Source of the DNA: CBFDBF01 sp050293315
Lineage (GTDB): Bacteria > Pseudomonadota > Gammaproteobacteria > Chromatiales > Chromatiaceae
Length of the DNA: 64,000 nt
Reading direction: 5' to 3'
Assembly: GCA_050293315.1 (NCBI GenBank)
Contig: JBNKMS010000031.1
Location: 62,001-126,000, forward strand
Under the pieces are notes generated by a model. It was not told the DNA's origin. It worked only from the letters and a program-made list of their open reading frames with translations, and did not search any database. Positions 43,801-52,464 of the stretch are shown in pieces. The position numbers and the translations under genes were made by a program. Positions within the stretch are counted from its first letter, which is position 1; the number at the start of each line of letters is the position of its first letter.

Positions 43801-43894
43801 TGATGGCGCCAAAGATATTCTGGATGAGGTATTGGCTGAAGGTAATGCTAGCCAGAAAGAGGAGGCGCAGAAGTTGAAGGATCAGCTATCCTGA
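40850..43894 (+). CDS. fimV: FimV-type polar hub / peptidoglycan-binding protein
   Basis: FimV is an inner-membrane protein organising the cell pole, type IV pili and twitching in Pseudomonas. The 1014 residues begin with a signal peptide (ending GAQALG) and the FimV N-terminal domain (LGDIRLESALNQNFKADIEL). A proline-rich linker and a LysM domain (about 222-280, VVWGDTMWGIVTRSRI) follow. A long alanine/glutamate/proline-rich part contains tandem repeats (469-582). A transmembrane helix lies at about 670-691 (MLTIGGGLLVIVLLLFLIL). The acidic cytoplasmic part ends with the conserved TPR-like FimV C-terminal domain (KIDLARAYMDMGDPDGAKDI). Confidence 0.93.
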   Translation: MVRKCSWLSVLILLLVSTGAQALGLGDIRLESALNQNFKADIELLSVEKGGIADVRVSLASPEAFARAGVERTFLLSRLRYKPERMPDGTAVIHVFTLEPVREPFLNFLIEVNWPKGRLLREYTVLLDPPVTLERKPAPVEPPKSSEAPPPAKKKAAAPPPPAVAKPAVAPEPAPAVESPPVEPKPEAKPEPKPEAKPKPPTPDVAAEDVAMPADETVGPGDYSVVWGDTMWGIVTRSRIEGVSDKQLMMAIYHANRRAFYGNNINNLKAGEILRIPEKEDALKIDIADANNQYREHVDIWLASKRGEAPTVATKEAAAPTELAGGEGEAKKDTAAATEESAAAEKEAAAPADETKPTEQEKPEEAVAKTETESVPEAELKIVTARPEGEGEAGPSEGDTTDKTEARLNRELLLAQEELESARQEGTELESRVGDLEGQIEDLQRLITLKSDQLAQLQAHAAETAAAEAETAPALPVDEGQTETVVEEAAPAALPVEEGQAGAEETAPALPVDEGQTEAVAEEVAPAALPVEEGQAGVETGVEETAPALPVDEGQTEAVAEEAAPPATLPVDEGQAGVEEASPLTPPTEQGIEPATPPAAELAPAVPTPEVKSIVVPIEEEAAPTKLPVEDRAAPAVAETKSVTPPPARRKPEPIPEPGLLEGLLGGTSMLTIGGGLLVIVLLLFLILRRKGGGEENFEESILLDRGDTDVSESTLEEVVEGPGGHTEDTSFLSDFSPSDIDALQDETGEVDPLSEADVYISYGRYQQAEELIRQAIDKDPARQALKHKLFEILYALKDADGFSKLAEESAGTAVETHDADAWDKVLSMGKTLDSANPLFAGAEPMHGAVEEPVEEEPDDDGLDDFDLDGIAAELDAEEAAQTTAVDLDRDVSGMDAIEETTLDIGTMASDDEDDAIDDLDLSGLDDDSEMLVELSSADGADDKESSILTDLSESELVSLNVDEAGEVDTKIDLARAYMDMGDPDGAKDILDEVLAEGNASQKEEAQKLKDQLS
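42256..42594 (+). repeat. Tandem coding repeats in fimV
   Basis: Three copies of a 105-117 bp unit begin at 42256, 42361 and 42478. Each encodes ETAPALPVDEGQTE then AALPVEEGQAG with small changes. The second unit has an extra 12 bp (GTAGAGACCGGG, itself a local duplication). Near-identical DNA suggests recent expansion. Confidence 0.85.
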
Positions 43895-43930
43895 TAAAGT
43901 ATGCAGCAAACCGGAGGATAAGGTGTAAGA

Positions 43931-43965
43931 AGAAGAGGCGCACATTGGTGCGCCTCTTCTGTTTC
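43931..43965 (+). terminator. Probable terminator after fimV
   Basis: AGAAGAGGCGCAC-ATTG-GTGCGCCTCTTCT is a perfect 13-bp stem. The tail GTTTC is short of Ts, so termination may be partial, with read-through to truA 23 bp later. Confidence 0.65.
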
Positions 43966-43988
43966 AATTGCAGTAAAACAGGCCAACA

Positions 43989-44756
43989 ATGCGTATAGCG
44001 ATTGGAGTTGAATATTTTGGGTCGGCATTTCATGGGTGGCAGGCCCAGGGTGATGTAGATACAGTCCAGGAGCGGCTGGAGAAGGCGCTATCCAAGGTCG
44101 CTAACCACTCTGTTCGGGTACATTGTGCGGGACGTACTGATGCCGGTGTGCATGGGTTGGGACAGGTAATTCACTTCGATACCACGGCCGATAGAAGTAG
44201 CAGGAACTGGCTGCTTGGAACCAATGTTAATCTGCCGCAAGATATAAATGTTAACTGGGTGCAGCCGGTTGCTGACTCTTTTCATGCCCGCTTTTCCGCA
44301 CTCAGCCGTAGCTATCGCTATATCATCCTGAACCGTACAACCCGTTCCGCTGTCTGGCACAATAGGGCGGTCTGGATACATCGTCCGTTGGATGCGGTGC
44401 GCATGCAGCAGGCGGGTACCAATCTAATTGGAACCCATGACTTCTCTTCCTATCGTGCCCTTGGTTGTCAGGCCAAGAGCCCAGTCCGAAGTGTGCATAG
44501 CCTGGAGGTGAGACGGGAGGGGGAGATGATCATTATCGATATCACTGCCAACGCCTTTCTTCACCACATGGTAAGGAATATAGCCGGGGTGTTGATTGCC
44601 ATAGGTAAGTGCGAGCGGCCGGTAGAGTGGAGCAGGCAGGTGCTGGAGTATCGTGATCGAACTCTTGGAGGGGTGACTGCGCCACCTGATGGTCTCTATT
44701 TTGTCCAGGTAGAGTACCCGCCGGAGTTTAATTTACCGGCAAATCCGCCCATATGA
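43989..44756 (+). CDS. truA: tRNA pseudouridine(38-40) synthase
   Basis: Modifies the anticodon stem-loop of many tRNAs. The 255 residues contain the catalytic Asp motif CAGRTDAGVHGLGQVIHF and the later NAFLHHMVRNIAGVL. Length matches the family. The position between fimV and trpF is conserved in pseudomonads and relatives. Confidence 0.97.
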   Translation: MRIAIGVEYFGSAFHGWQAQGDVDTVQERLEKALSKVANHSVRVHCAGRTDAGVHGLGQVIHFDTTADRSSRNWLLGTNVNLPQDINVNWVQPVADSFHARFSALSRSYRYIILNRTTRSAVWHNRAVWIHRPLDAVRMQQAGTNLIGTHDFSSYRALGCQAKSPVRSVHSLEVRREGEMIIIDITANAFLHHMVRNIAGVLIAIGKCERPVEWSRQVLEYRDRTLGGVTAPPDGLYFVQVEYPPEFNLPANPPI

Positions 44757-44806
44757 GGCGGTCTGAGCTTCCTCAAACTAGCGCTATCCTGTATCTTTAG
44801 CCTGCT

Positions 44807-45436
44807 ATGAGAACCAGGATTAAAATCTGCGGAATAACGCGTCCGGAGGATGGATCGGAGGCCGCTCGTCTGGGCGTAGACGCCATCGGGCTGGTCTTCT
44901 ATCCGCCCAGCTCACGCGCTGTAACTGTGTCACAGGCGGTTGATATTGTCAGTGCGCTGCCGCCATTCGTAACGGTCGTCGGGCTATTTGTGAATGCTAC
45001 ACGGCGGCAGATCGCAGAGACCCTGGAACAGACACGTATTGACCTGTTACAGTTTCATGGTGATGAGACCCCTGAGGATTGTGCGGGACATGGTCGTCCC
45101 TACATCAAGGCGATACGTATGCGTGCCGGGGTAGATCCGGAACAGGAACGGGAGCGTTTCTCCGGGGCCAGCGCCATCCTGCTGGATACCTATCACGAGA
45201 GCCAGCGTGGTGGAACCGGGATTACCTTCGATTGGGGTTCTATTCCTGCCACAATAGCGCCATCGATCATCCTGGCCGGGGGGTTGACACCGGAGAACGT
45301 AGAGCAGGCGGTACGCCAGGTGCGGCCATATGCGGTCGATGTGAGTGGCAGCGTGGAGTTGGAGAGGGGTATAAAGGATGGTGCCAAGATAGCAGCATTT
45401 GTACGAGGGGTAGTGTGTGGTGACAGAGAAAACTAG
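44807..45436 (+). CDS. trpF: Phosphoribosylanthranilate isomerase
   Basis: TIM-barrel enzyme of the third committed step of tryptophan synthesis. The 209 residues show RIKICGITRPEDG at the start, VGLFVNAT, LLQFHGDETPE and the C-terminal phosphate-binding AVDVSGSVELERGIKDG. It is a stand-alone TrpF, not fused to TrpC. It overlaps trpB by 20 bp. Confidence 0.97.
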   Translation: MRTRIKICGITRPEDGSEAARLGVDAIGLVFYPPSSRAVTVSQAVDIVSALPPFVTVVGLFVNATRRQIAETLEQTRIDLLQFHGDETPEDCAGHGRPYIKAIRMRAGVDPEQERERFSGASAILLDTYHESQRGGTGITFDWGSIPATIAPSIILAGGLTPENVEQAVRQVRPYAVDVSGSVELERGIKDGAKIAAFVRGVVCGDREN

Positions 45437-46634
45437 TAAATCAACGGAGATGCCAGACGAAAGCGGCCATTTCGGAACATATGGCGGCATATTCGTAGCA
45501 GAAACCCTAATGGAGCCATTGGCGGAGCTACGCCGGGCCTACCATAGATATATGCAGGATGAGCAGTTCTTGGCGGAGCTGGATGCCGATCTACAGAACT
45601 ATGTCGGTCGCCCATCTCCCCTCTACCATGCCGAGCGCTGGAGCCGCGAGTTGGGTGGGGCGCAGATATATCTTAAACGGGAAGACCTGAACCACACCGG
45701 GGCCCACAAGGTAAATAACACCATCGGTCAGGCGCTGTTGGCCAAGCGTATGGGTAAGAGCAGGATCATTGCAGAGACCGGGGCCGGTCAACATGGGGTC
45801 GCTACGGCCACAGTAGCGGCCCGGCTGGGACTGGAGTGCGTGGTCTACATGGGGGCTGTAGATATAGTGCGGCAGGAGGCCAATGTCTATCGCATGACCA
45901 TGCTCGGTGCCAAGGTGGTTTCGGTTGAATCCGGCTCCCGTACCCTGAAGGATGCCCTGAATGAGGCGATGCGGGACTGGGTTACCAATGTCGATGACAC
46001 CTTCTACATCATCGGTACAGTTGCCGGTCCGCACCCCTATCCTGCTATGGTGAGAGATTTTCAGACGGTGATCGGACGTGAGGCACGGCAGCAGATTATG
46101 CAGCAGGCCGGTCGTATGCCGGATGCGTTGGTCGCCTGTGTCGGCGGCGGTTCTAACGCCATAGGGCTGTTTCACCCCTTTATCGATGACACCGAGGTAG
46201 CCATCTACGGGGTAGAGGCGGCGGGTGAAGGCCTGGATAGCGGCAAACACGCCGCCCCCCTCTGTGCCGGTCAGGTCGGTGTATTGCACGGTAACCGCAC
46301 CTATCTGATGGAGGATAGCAACGGTCAGATTATTGAGACCCACTCCATATCGGCCGGCCTGGATTACCCTGGGGTTGGGCCGGAGCACGCCTGGCTGAAG
46401 GACTCCGGACGTGCCAAATATGTCGCAGTGAGCGATGATGAGGCGCTACAGGCATTTCACACACTGACCAAGGTGGAAGGAATCATCCCCGCCCTGGAGT
46501 CGAGCCACGCACTGGCCTATGCGGCCAAACTGGCGCCGGAGATGTCTGCTGATCAGATAGTGCTGGTCAACCTCTCTGGCCGCGGTGACAAGGACATGCA
46601 CACGGTGGCCGCACTTGAGGGGATCAAGCTATGA
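45417..46634 (+). CDS. trpB: Tryptophan synthase beta chain
   Basis: PLP enzyme joining indole and serine. The frame starts with GTG at 45417 or 45420, inside the trpF end, with GAGGGG upstream. An ATG at 45450 would put GGAG directly against the start and is less likely. The 405 residues have the PLP lysine Lys98 in GAHKVNNTIGQ and the phosphate loop CVGGGSNAIG. It overlaps trpA by 4 bp (ATGA), so the alpha and beta chains are coupled. Confidence 0.97.
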   Translation: MVTEKTSKSTEMPDESGHFGTYGGIFVAETLMEPLAELRRAYHRYMQDEQFLAELDADLQNYVGRPSPLYHAERWSRELGGAQIYLKREDLNHTGAHKVNNTIGQALLAKRMGKSRIIAETGAGQHGVATATVAARLGLECVVYMGAVDIVRQEANVYRMTMLGAKVVSVESGSRTLKDALNEAMRDWVTNVDDTFYIIGTVAGPHPYPAMVRDFQTVIGREARQQIMQQAGRMPDALVACVGGGSNAIGLFHPFIDDTEVAIYGVEAAGEGLDSGKHAAPLCAGQVGVLHGNRTYLMEDSNGQIIETHSISAGLDYPGVGPEHAWLKDSGRAKYVAVSDDEALQAFHTLTKVEGIIPALESSHALAYAAKLAPEMSADQIVLVNLSGRGDKDMHTVAALEGIKL

Positions 46635-47437
46635 GCCGTATCACAGCCCGCCTGCAGCAGCTTAAAGAGCAGAGTAAGACTGCCCTGATACCGTTTATTA
46701 CAGCTGGGGACCCAACCCCAGGTCTCACCGTGCCGCTAATGCACGCCATGGTTGAGGCGGGGGCCGATATTATTGAGCTGGGGGTCCCGTTCTCCGATCC
46801 GATGGCGGATGGCCCGGTGATCCAGCGTGCCAGCGAGCGGGCGATAGAGAACGGTATCGGGATACGCGATGTCCTCGCCATGGTTAGCGAGTTCCGTCGG
46901 GATGACCAGGAGACCCCGGTTGTTATCATGGGTTATCTCAATCCTATAGAGGTAATGGGATACTCTGAGTTCAGCCAGGCGGCGGCAGAGGCCGGGGCAG
47001 ATGGTGTACTGACGGTTGACTTGCCACCAGAGGAGGCGAATGCGTTTCTGCAGGCACTACAGCCGGAGGGGATTGACCCAATATTCCTGATTGCCCCGAC
47101 CAGCACCCAGGAGCGCATCAGGCTGATCTGCAGTACCGCCAGCGGGTTTGTATACTATGTAGCGCTGAAGGGTATTACCGGGTCGAGTGATTTTGCTATC
47201 GACGCTGTAGCAGATAAGGTTGCGGAGATCAGGCAGGAGAGCGATCTGCCGGTAGGCATCGGCTTCGGTATTAAAGATGCAACTTCGGCCAAGGCGGCCG
47301 CTCAGGTCGGGGATGCTGTTATAGTAGGCAGTGCTATAGTTTCAAGAGTGGAGAAGTTGCTGAACAACCAGGACGCTGTTGTGCCAGAAATTAAAGAGTT
47401 CCTGTCGACGCTACGCGTATCGATAGACTCTGTATAA
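46631..47437 (+). CDS. trpA: Tryptophan synthase alpha chain
   Basis: Cleaves indole-3-glycerol phosphate to indole, channelled to TrpB. The 268 residues contain the signature IELGVPFSDPMADGPVIQRA, with the catalytic Asp, and GADGVLTVDLPPEEA. The catalytic Glu region is at the start (TAGDPTPGL). trpEGDC are not in the window. Confidence 0.97.
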   Translation: MSRITARLQQLKEQSKTALIPFITAGDPTPGLTVPLMHAMVEAGADIIELGVPFSDPMADGPVIQRASERAIENGIGIRDVLAMVSEFRRDDQETPVVIMGYLNPIEVMGYSEFSQAAAEAGADGVLTVDLPPEEANAFLQALQPEGIDPIFLIAPTSTQERIRLICSTASGFVYYVALKGITGSSDFAIDAVADKVAEIRQESDLPVGIGFGIKDATSAKAAAQVGDAVIVGSAIVSRVEKLLNNQDAVVPEIKEFLSTLRVSIDSV

Positions 47438-47483
47438 ACTTACGGCAGACCCCTGGTCAAGCCTCTTAAACAGGTAGATTGCT

Positions 47484-48347
47484 ATGAGTTGGTTTGAAAA
47501 ACTGATACCTAGTCGCATTCGCACGGATACAATATCCAAGCGCGGTGTGCCAGAGGGGCTGTGGGCCAAATGTTCAGGCTGTAACGCCATCCTGTATCGT
47601 GCCGAGATGGAGCGTAATCTAGACGTCTGTCCAAAGTGCGGTGAGCATGAGCGGATAGATGCGCGGCGTCGACTCGATGTATTTCTCGATCCGGAAGATA
47701 GGGAGGAGATCGGAGCAGAGCTGGAACCGGTGGATCCACTGAAGTTTAAGGACAGCAAGAAATATAAGGATCGCATCACCCAGGCACAGAGAAACAGTGG
47801 AGAGAAGGATGCGCTGGTGGTCATGCGTGGCAGACTTAAGGGGATGGGCCTGGTGGCCGCGGCATTCGAGTTCTCTTTTATGGGGGGCTCTATGGGCTCT
47901 GTGGTCGGAGAGCGCTTTGTACGCGGAGTAGATGTAGCACTGGCACGTGATATTCCGATGATCTGTTTCTCCTCCAGCGGCGGTGCCCGTATGCAGGAGT
48001 CACTTTTTTCACTGATGCAGATGGCCAAGACCAGTGCCGCCTTGGGTAAGATGGCCGAGCGTGGTCTGCCGTTTATATCGGTTATGACCGACCCAACCAT
48101 GGGAGGGGTGTCGGCAAGTCTGGCCATGCTGGGAGATATCAACGTAGCAGAACCTGGGGCGCTGATAGGTTTTGCCGGTCCCAGAGTGATCGAGCAGACA
48201 GTACGTGAGACCCTGCCGGAGGGATTTCAACGGAGTGAGTTTCTACTGGAGAAGGGGGCCATCGACATGATTATCGACCGACGCGAGATGCGTGATCGGC
48301 TGGCTGGTATACTCTCCATTCTCACCCACAGGACCAAGCCGGTATAG
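47484..48347 (+). CDS. accD: Acetyl-CoA carboxylase carboxyltransferase beta subunit
   Basis: With AccA it transfers carboxyl from biotin to acetyl-CoA, starting fatty-acid synthesis. The 287 residues have the N-terminal zinc ribbon (CSGCNAILY and CPKCGEHERI) and the crotonase-like core with SSSGGARMQESLFSLMQM. folC follows after 7 bp. Confidence 0.98.
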   Translation: MSWFEKLIPSRIRTDTISKRGVPEGLWAKCSGCNAILYRAEMERNLDVCPKCGEHERIDARRRLDVFLDPEDREEIGAELEPVDPLKFKDSKKYKDRITQAQRNSGEKDALVVMRGRLKGMGLVAAAFEFSFMGGSMGSVVGERFVRGVDVALARDIPMICFSSSGGARMQESLFSLMQMAKTSAALGKMAERGLPFISVMTDPTMGGVSASLAMLGDINVAEPGALIGFAGPRVIEQTVRETLPEGFQRSEFLLEKGAIDMIIDRREMRDRLAGILSILTHRTKPV

Positions 48348-48354
48348 CAGGCAG

Positions 48355-49611
48355 ATGCGTTACGACACACTTCAGGAATGGCTGGAGTGGCAGTCCACCC
48401 TCCATCCCGAAGAGATAGAACTTGGGCTGGAGCGGGTAGCTGCGGTGTGGCAGCGTCTTCACCCAACACAGTTTTCTCCCGGCATAATTACCGTAGGCGG
48501 TAGTAACGGCAAGGGCTCTTCAGTAGCCATGCTGGATGCGATCCTGGGCGCGGCCGGCTATCGTGTAGGCTGCTACACCTCACCACATATCTGGCGCTAC
48601 AACGAGCGTATCCGCCTGGACGGCCGAGAGGCTAGTGATGCAGAGATCTGCCAGGCGTTCGCTCAAGTGGAGCAGGCGCGTGGAGATGTTACGCTCACCT
48701 ATTTTGAGTTCGGTACACTGGCTGCCCTGCAGCTTTTCTCGCAGCAGGGTCTGGATATAGTGGTGCTTGAGGTTGGGTTGGGGGGCAGACTGGATGCGGT
48801 AAACATACTGGATCCGGACGTCGCCCTGATCACTACCATAGCAATTGAGCATACCGAGTGGTTGGGGGACAGCAGGGATGAGATCGCGCTGGAGAAGGGC
48901 GGTATTATGCGCAGTGGTCGGCCGGCAGTAGTCGGCGACAGTGACCCGCCGGCATCGCTGCTGCAGCTGGCAGATAGCTTGGGTATCTCTCCGCTCATTG
49001 CGGAAAGCGATTATAGCTGGCAGCGCCATGGCCAGGAGTGGGAGTGGCGCAGCGGTGGAGTACAGCTCACTGGGCTGCCACTGCCTCGTCTGCAGGGGGA
49101 GTTTCAGCTGCAGAACGCGGCCGCCGTGCTGGCGGTTATCGCGCAACTGCAGCCACGCTATCCGGTTGGACACGAGGCGATCCGCGAAGGGCTGCAGAGG
49201 GTCGAGCTCAAGGGACGCTTTCAGCAGATTGAGGGGAGGGTCACAACCATCCTTGATGTGGCCCATAATCCAGAGGCTGCCACAGTGCTGGCAGAGGGCC
49301 TGAAGGCACACCCCTGCCAGGGGAGGACCCTGGCGCTATTCTCCGCCCTGGGGGATAAGAATATTCCGGCTATCGTAGAGGTCATGCAAGGGCAGGTCGA
49401 TGGTTGGTATCTGGCCCCACTGCAGGAGAGACGCGCCGCCACGATCGAGACCCTGCAACAGGCGCTACTGGATGTTGGGGTCTCGCCATCCAGGATACGG
49501 TTTTTCCCAACAGTGGCGGCCGCATACGCCGGGGCGCAAGAGGATGCTGCGGAGGGTGACAGAATTCTGGTATTCGGCTCTTTTTACACCGTAGCCGGGA
49601 TCAGGGAATAG
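48355..49611 (+). CDS. folC: Folylpolyglutamate synthase / dihydrofolate synthase
   Basis: ATP-dependent ligase adding glutamate to dihydropteroate and folates. The start is ATG 48355 (MRYDTLQEWLEWQSTLHP), 7 bp after the accD stop; the open frame upstream runs through accD. The 418 residues contain the P-loop GGSNGKGSSVAML, the LEVGLGGRLDAVN stretch and LDVAHNPEAA. The product belongs to the Mur ligase family. Confidence 0.96.
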   Translation: MRYDTLQEWLEWQSTLHPEEIELGLERVAAVWQRLHPTQFSPGIITVGGSNGKGSSVAMLDAILGAAGYRVGCYTSPHIWRYNERIRLDGREASDAEICQAFAQVEQARGDVTLTYFEFGTLAALQLFSQQGLDIVVLEVGLGGRLDAVNILDPDVALITTIAIEHTEWLGDSRDEIALEKGGIMRSGRPAVVGDSDPPASLLQLADSLGISPLIAESDYSWQRHGQEWEWRSGGVQLTGLPLPRLQGEFQLQNAAAVLAVIAQLQPRYPVGHEAIREGLQRVELKGRFQQIEGRVTTILDVAHNPEAATVLAEGLKAHPCQGRTLALFSALGDKNIPAIVEVMQGQVDGWYLAPLQERRAATIETLQQALLDVGVSPSRIRFFPTVAAAYAGAQEDAAEGDRILVFGSFYTVAGIRE

Positions 49612-49671
49612 TCTCCTGTGGCTATGTCCTGATATAATTCACCCTTCTGGATCAAACAGGGGATCTACCTG

Positions 49672-50262
49672 GTGGATGAGAAGTTAAAACGGCGGCTGGT
49701 TGGGGCAACAGTACTGGTTTCGTTGGTGGTGATATTTGTGCCCATGCTGCTGGAGGAGGGGCCGGTACTATCGACCTCCATCGATGAGACTAACATCCCA
49801 GCACGTCCTGACACGGAGTTCAGCTCCAGGGTCATGCCGGTAGAGGATGAGACCCTAGACAGTCTGCCGGAAGATACCGACACCGCTCCAGTGGAAATCG
49901 ATCGCTCCGGTGATGGAGAGCAGACAGAAGAGGGTCAGAATGCAGCAGGGGATGCAGAAGAGGTCCCTGCCGCCAGCAGTGAGCAGCCAGAGGAGAGCAC
50001 AGAGCTGCGCGAAGGGATCTCCGCCTGGGTGGTACAGGTCGGCAGTTTCTCTAAACTGGAGAATGCAAAAAAGGTAGAGCAGGATCTACAGAAGGGTGGA
50101 TTTCCCGCCTTTGTCGAGAATGTTGAACTGAACGGTAAGGTGCTATACCGCGTTCTGGTGGGGCCAGAGGTAGACAAGAAGAGGGCGGAGAAAATGATTC
50201 CGAAGCTTGACCCGTCACTGGAAAAGTTGAAGTTGAAAGGGAAGCTGCGCAGATATCCATAG
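49672..50262 (+). CDS. dedD: SPOR-domain inner-membrane protein, DedD-like
   Basis: DedD-type proteins anchor in the inner membrane and bind denuded septal peptidoglycan during division. The GTG start at 49672 gives 196 residues: a short cytoplasmic part, one membrane span (GATVLVSLVVIFVPMLL), an acidic linker of about 85 residues, and a SPOR domain (SAWVVQVGSFSKLENAKKVE to the end). The folC-dedD-cvpA-purF order is conserved in gammaproteobacteria, which supports the name. Confidence 0.88.
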   Translation: MDEKLKRRLVGATVLVSLVVIFVPMLLEEGPVLSTSIDETNIPARPDTEFSSRVMPVEDETLDSLPEDTDTAPVEIDRSGDGEQTEEGQNAAGDAEEVPAASSEQPEESTELREGISAWVVQVGSFSKLENAKKVEQDLQKGGFPAFVENVELNGKVLYRVLVGPEVDKKRAEKMIPKLDPSLEKLKLKGKLRRYP

Positions 50263-50347
50263 TCCAGGTGCAAGCTTCTAAATATACGATTTGATAGAGC
50301 AGACATCCAATAACAAAAACGGAATCACGACCAAGGGGATAGCGTAG

Positions 50348-50851
50348 ATGGACAAGTTGATATGGGTAGATTATCTGATCATCGGGATAATATGCTTGTC
50401 TACTATTGTGGGTTTGCTCCGTGGTTTTATCCGTGAAGCATTTTCTCTGGCAGCATGGATTCTTGCCTTTTGGGTTGGCTGGACCTTCAAGCAGGAGTTG
50501 TCGGAGCATATGGTCTGGTTTGAAGAGCCATTTCTGCGCTATGTTGCGGCCTTTACTCTTCTATTCTTGACCACCCTGATTTTAGGCGCGTTGGTGAACT
50601 ACCTGATTGGGAAGCTGGTAGATAAGAGTGGCCTGAGTGGCACAGACCGTCTGGTGGGAATGCTGTTTGGTATAACACGCGGTGCTGTGCTGGTGTCTAT
50701 AATGGTGGTGATTGCTGGATTGACGCCACTTTCCAATGGGTCCTGGTGGGAAGAGTCGCAATTGATCGACTATTTCAGTGATCTGGCTGTCTGGCTACGT
50801 GATCAACTACCTCCGGATGCTGCGGGAAGGTTTCAATTTGAGAAAGGCTAA
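50348..50851 (+). CDS. cvpA: CvpA family inner-membrane protein
   Basis: CvpA is needed for colicin V export in E. coli and is linked to envelope homeostasis and bile resistance elsewhere. Its molecular role is unsettled. The 167 residues have four membrane spans and the family start WVDYLIIGIICLSTIVGLLRGFIREAF. It lies 69 bp before purF, its usual partner. Confidence 0.93.
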   Translation: MDKLIWVDYLIIGIICLSTIVGLLRGFIREAFSLAAWILAFWVGWTFKQELSEHMVWFEEPFLRYVAAFTLLFLTTLILGALVNYLIGKLVDKSGLSGTDRLVGMLFGITRGAVLVSIMVVIAGLTPLSNGSWWEESQLIDYFSDLAVWLRDQLPPDAAGRFQFEKG

Positions 50852-50920
50852 ATCGTAACCGATGCAGGCAGAGTTAGATTATTAAAGTAGTGCGATAAAC
50901 GGTATCAGGACACTAAATAT

Positions 50921-52444
50921 ATGTGCGGTATTGTTGGTATCTTCGGGCATCATCAGGTTAATCAGTCGCTCTATGATGCACTGCTGGTGTTGCAGCATCG
51001 GGGGCAGGATGCTGCCGGTATAGTCACCCTGGATAGAGGCAAGCTGAATCTGCGTAAGGATAACGGCCTTGCCAGGGACGTATTTCGCACCCGCCATATG
51101 CTGGAACTGCGGGGCAATATAGGGATCGGCCATGTGCGCTATCCTACTGCGGGCTGCTCTTCTTCGGCCGAGGCACAGCCATTCTATGTTAACTCGCCCT
51201 ACGGTATCACCCTGGCGCACAACGGTAATCTAACCAATGCCGATGAGCTGAAAGATGATCTCTATCTGGAAGACCTGCGCCATATAAACACAAAATCAGA
51301 CTCCGAGATCCTGCTGAATATCTTCGCCCACGAACTACAGCGGCTGGAGAAGCTCCGCATCACCGAGCAGGATGTGTTCCAGGCAGTGGCAGGGGTTCAC
51401 AAACGCTGCCGTGGTGGCTATGCCGCTATTGCGATGATCAATGGCTACGGAATCCTCGGTTTTCGCGATCCCTACGGTATTCGTCCCATTGTCTTCGGTA
51501 GCCGCCAGACTGAGGATGGCAAGACCGAATATATGATCGCCTCTGAGAGTGTCGCCCTTGATGTGCTCGGTTTCGAGTTGATCCGAGATATCGAACCTGG
51601 AGAGGCGGTCTTCATAGATATGAAGGGTAAATTGCATACCTTTCAATGCGCGGCAAATCCAGTGCATTCACCCTGTATCTTTGAGTTTGTCTATTTTGCC
51701 AGACCCGACTCGATCATAGATGATATCTTTGTGTACAAGGCGCGTTACCGTATGGGGGTGGCGCTGGCCAAGAAGATTGAGCGGGAGTGGGGCGAGCATG
51801 ACATTGATGTGGTAATTCCTATCCCCGATACCAGTCGCACTGCCGCCCTTTCTCTGGCCCATGCGCTCGACTGTAAGTATGCCGAGGGGTTTATCAAGAA
51901 TCGTTACATAGGTCGCACCTTTATTATGCCGGGACAGAAGGTGCGTAAGAAATCGGTACGACAGAAGCTGAATGCTGTAGATATGGAGTTTAAGAATAAA
52001 AACGTACTGCTGGTGGATGACTCTATTGTGCGTGGTACCACCTCAAAGCAGATCGTACAGATGGCGCGTGAGGCCGGTGCCAAGAAGGTCTACTTCGCCT
52101 CTGCGGCGCCACCGGTGCGTTATCCCAACGTGTATGGTATCGATATGCCGGCGGCCAGTGAACTGATCGCATGTGGCCGCACTGTAGAACAGGTGCGCGA
52201 TGTGATAGGTGCGGACAAACTGATCTATCAGGATCTTGAAGACTTGATCACAGCGGTGAAGAAAAAGGGTAAGACCCAGGTACAGAACTTTGATACCTCG
52301 GTATTCAATGGTGAATATATAACCGGCGATGTCAGTGAGCACTATCTTGAGCAGCTGGAGTTGATCCGTGGAGACGAGGCCAAGCAGGCGGCAGAGAGTG
52401 AGGCGGAAGTCAGCGGAATGCTGGATCTACATAACAACGAATAG
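50921..52444 (+). CDS. purF: Amidophosphoribosyltransferase
   Basis: First committed step of purine synthesis, making phosphoribosylamine from PRPP and glutamine. The 507 residues start MCGIVGIFG, so removal of Met exposes the catalytic N-terminal Cys. The phosphoribosyltransferase half has the PRPP motif VLLVDDSIVRGTTSKQIV. This is the E. coli-like form without the long propeptide or extra Fe-S ligands. metZ follows after 20 bp. Confidence 0.98.
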   Translation: MCGIVGIFGHHQVNQSLYDALLVLQHRGQDAAGIVTLDRGKLNLRKDNGLARDVFRTRHMLELRGNIGIGHVRYPTAGCSSSAEAQPFYVNSPYGITLAHNGNLTNADELKDDLYLEDLRHINTKSDSEILLNIFAHELQRLEKLRITEQDVFQAVAGVHKRCRGGYAAIAMINGYGILGFRDPYGIRPIVFGSRQTEDGKTEYMIASESVALDVLGFELIRDIEPGEAVFIDMKGKLHTFQCAANPVHSPCIFEFVYFARPDSIIDDIFVYKARYRMGVALAKKIEREWGEHDIDVVIPIPDTSRTAALSLAHALDCKYAEGFIKNRYIGRTFIMPGQKVRKKSVRQKLNAVDMEFKNKNVLLVDDSIVRGTTSKQIVQMAREAGAKKVYFASAAPPVRYPNVYGIDMPAASELIACGRTVEQVRDVIGADKLIYQDLEDLITAVKKKGKTQVQNFDTSVFNGEYITGDVSEHYLEQLELIRGDEAKQAAESEAEVSGMLDLHNNE

Positions 52445-52464
52445 CGGCATAGAAGGGGCGCGAT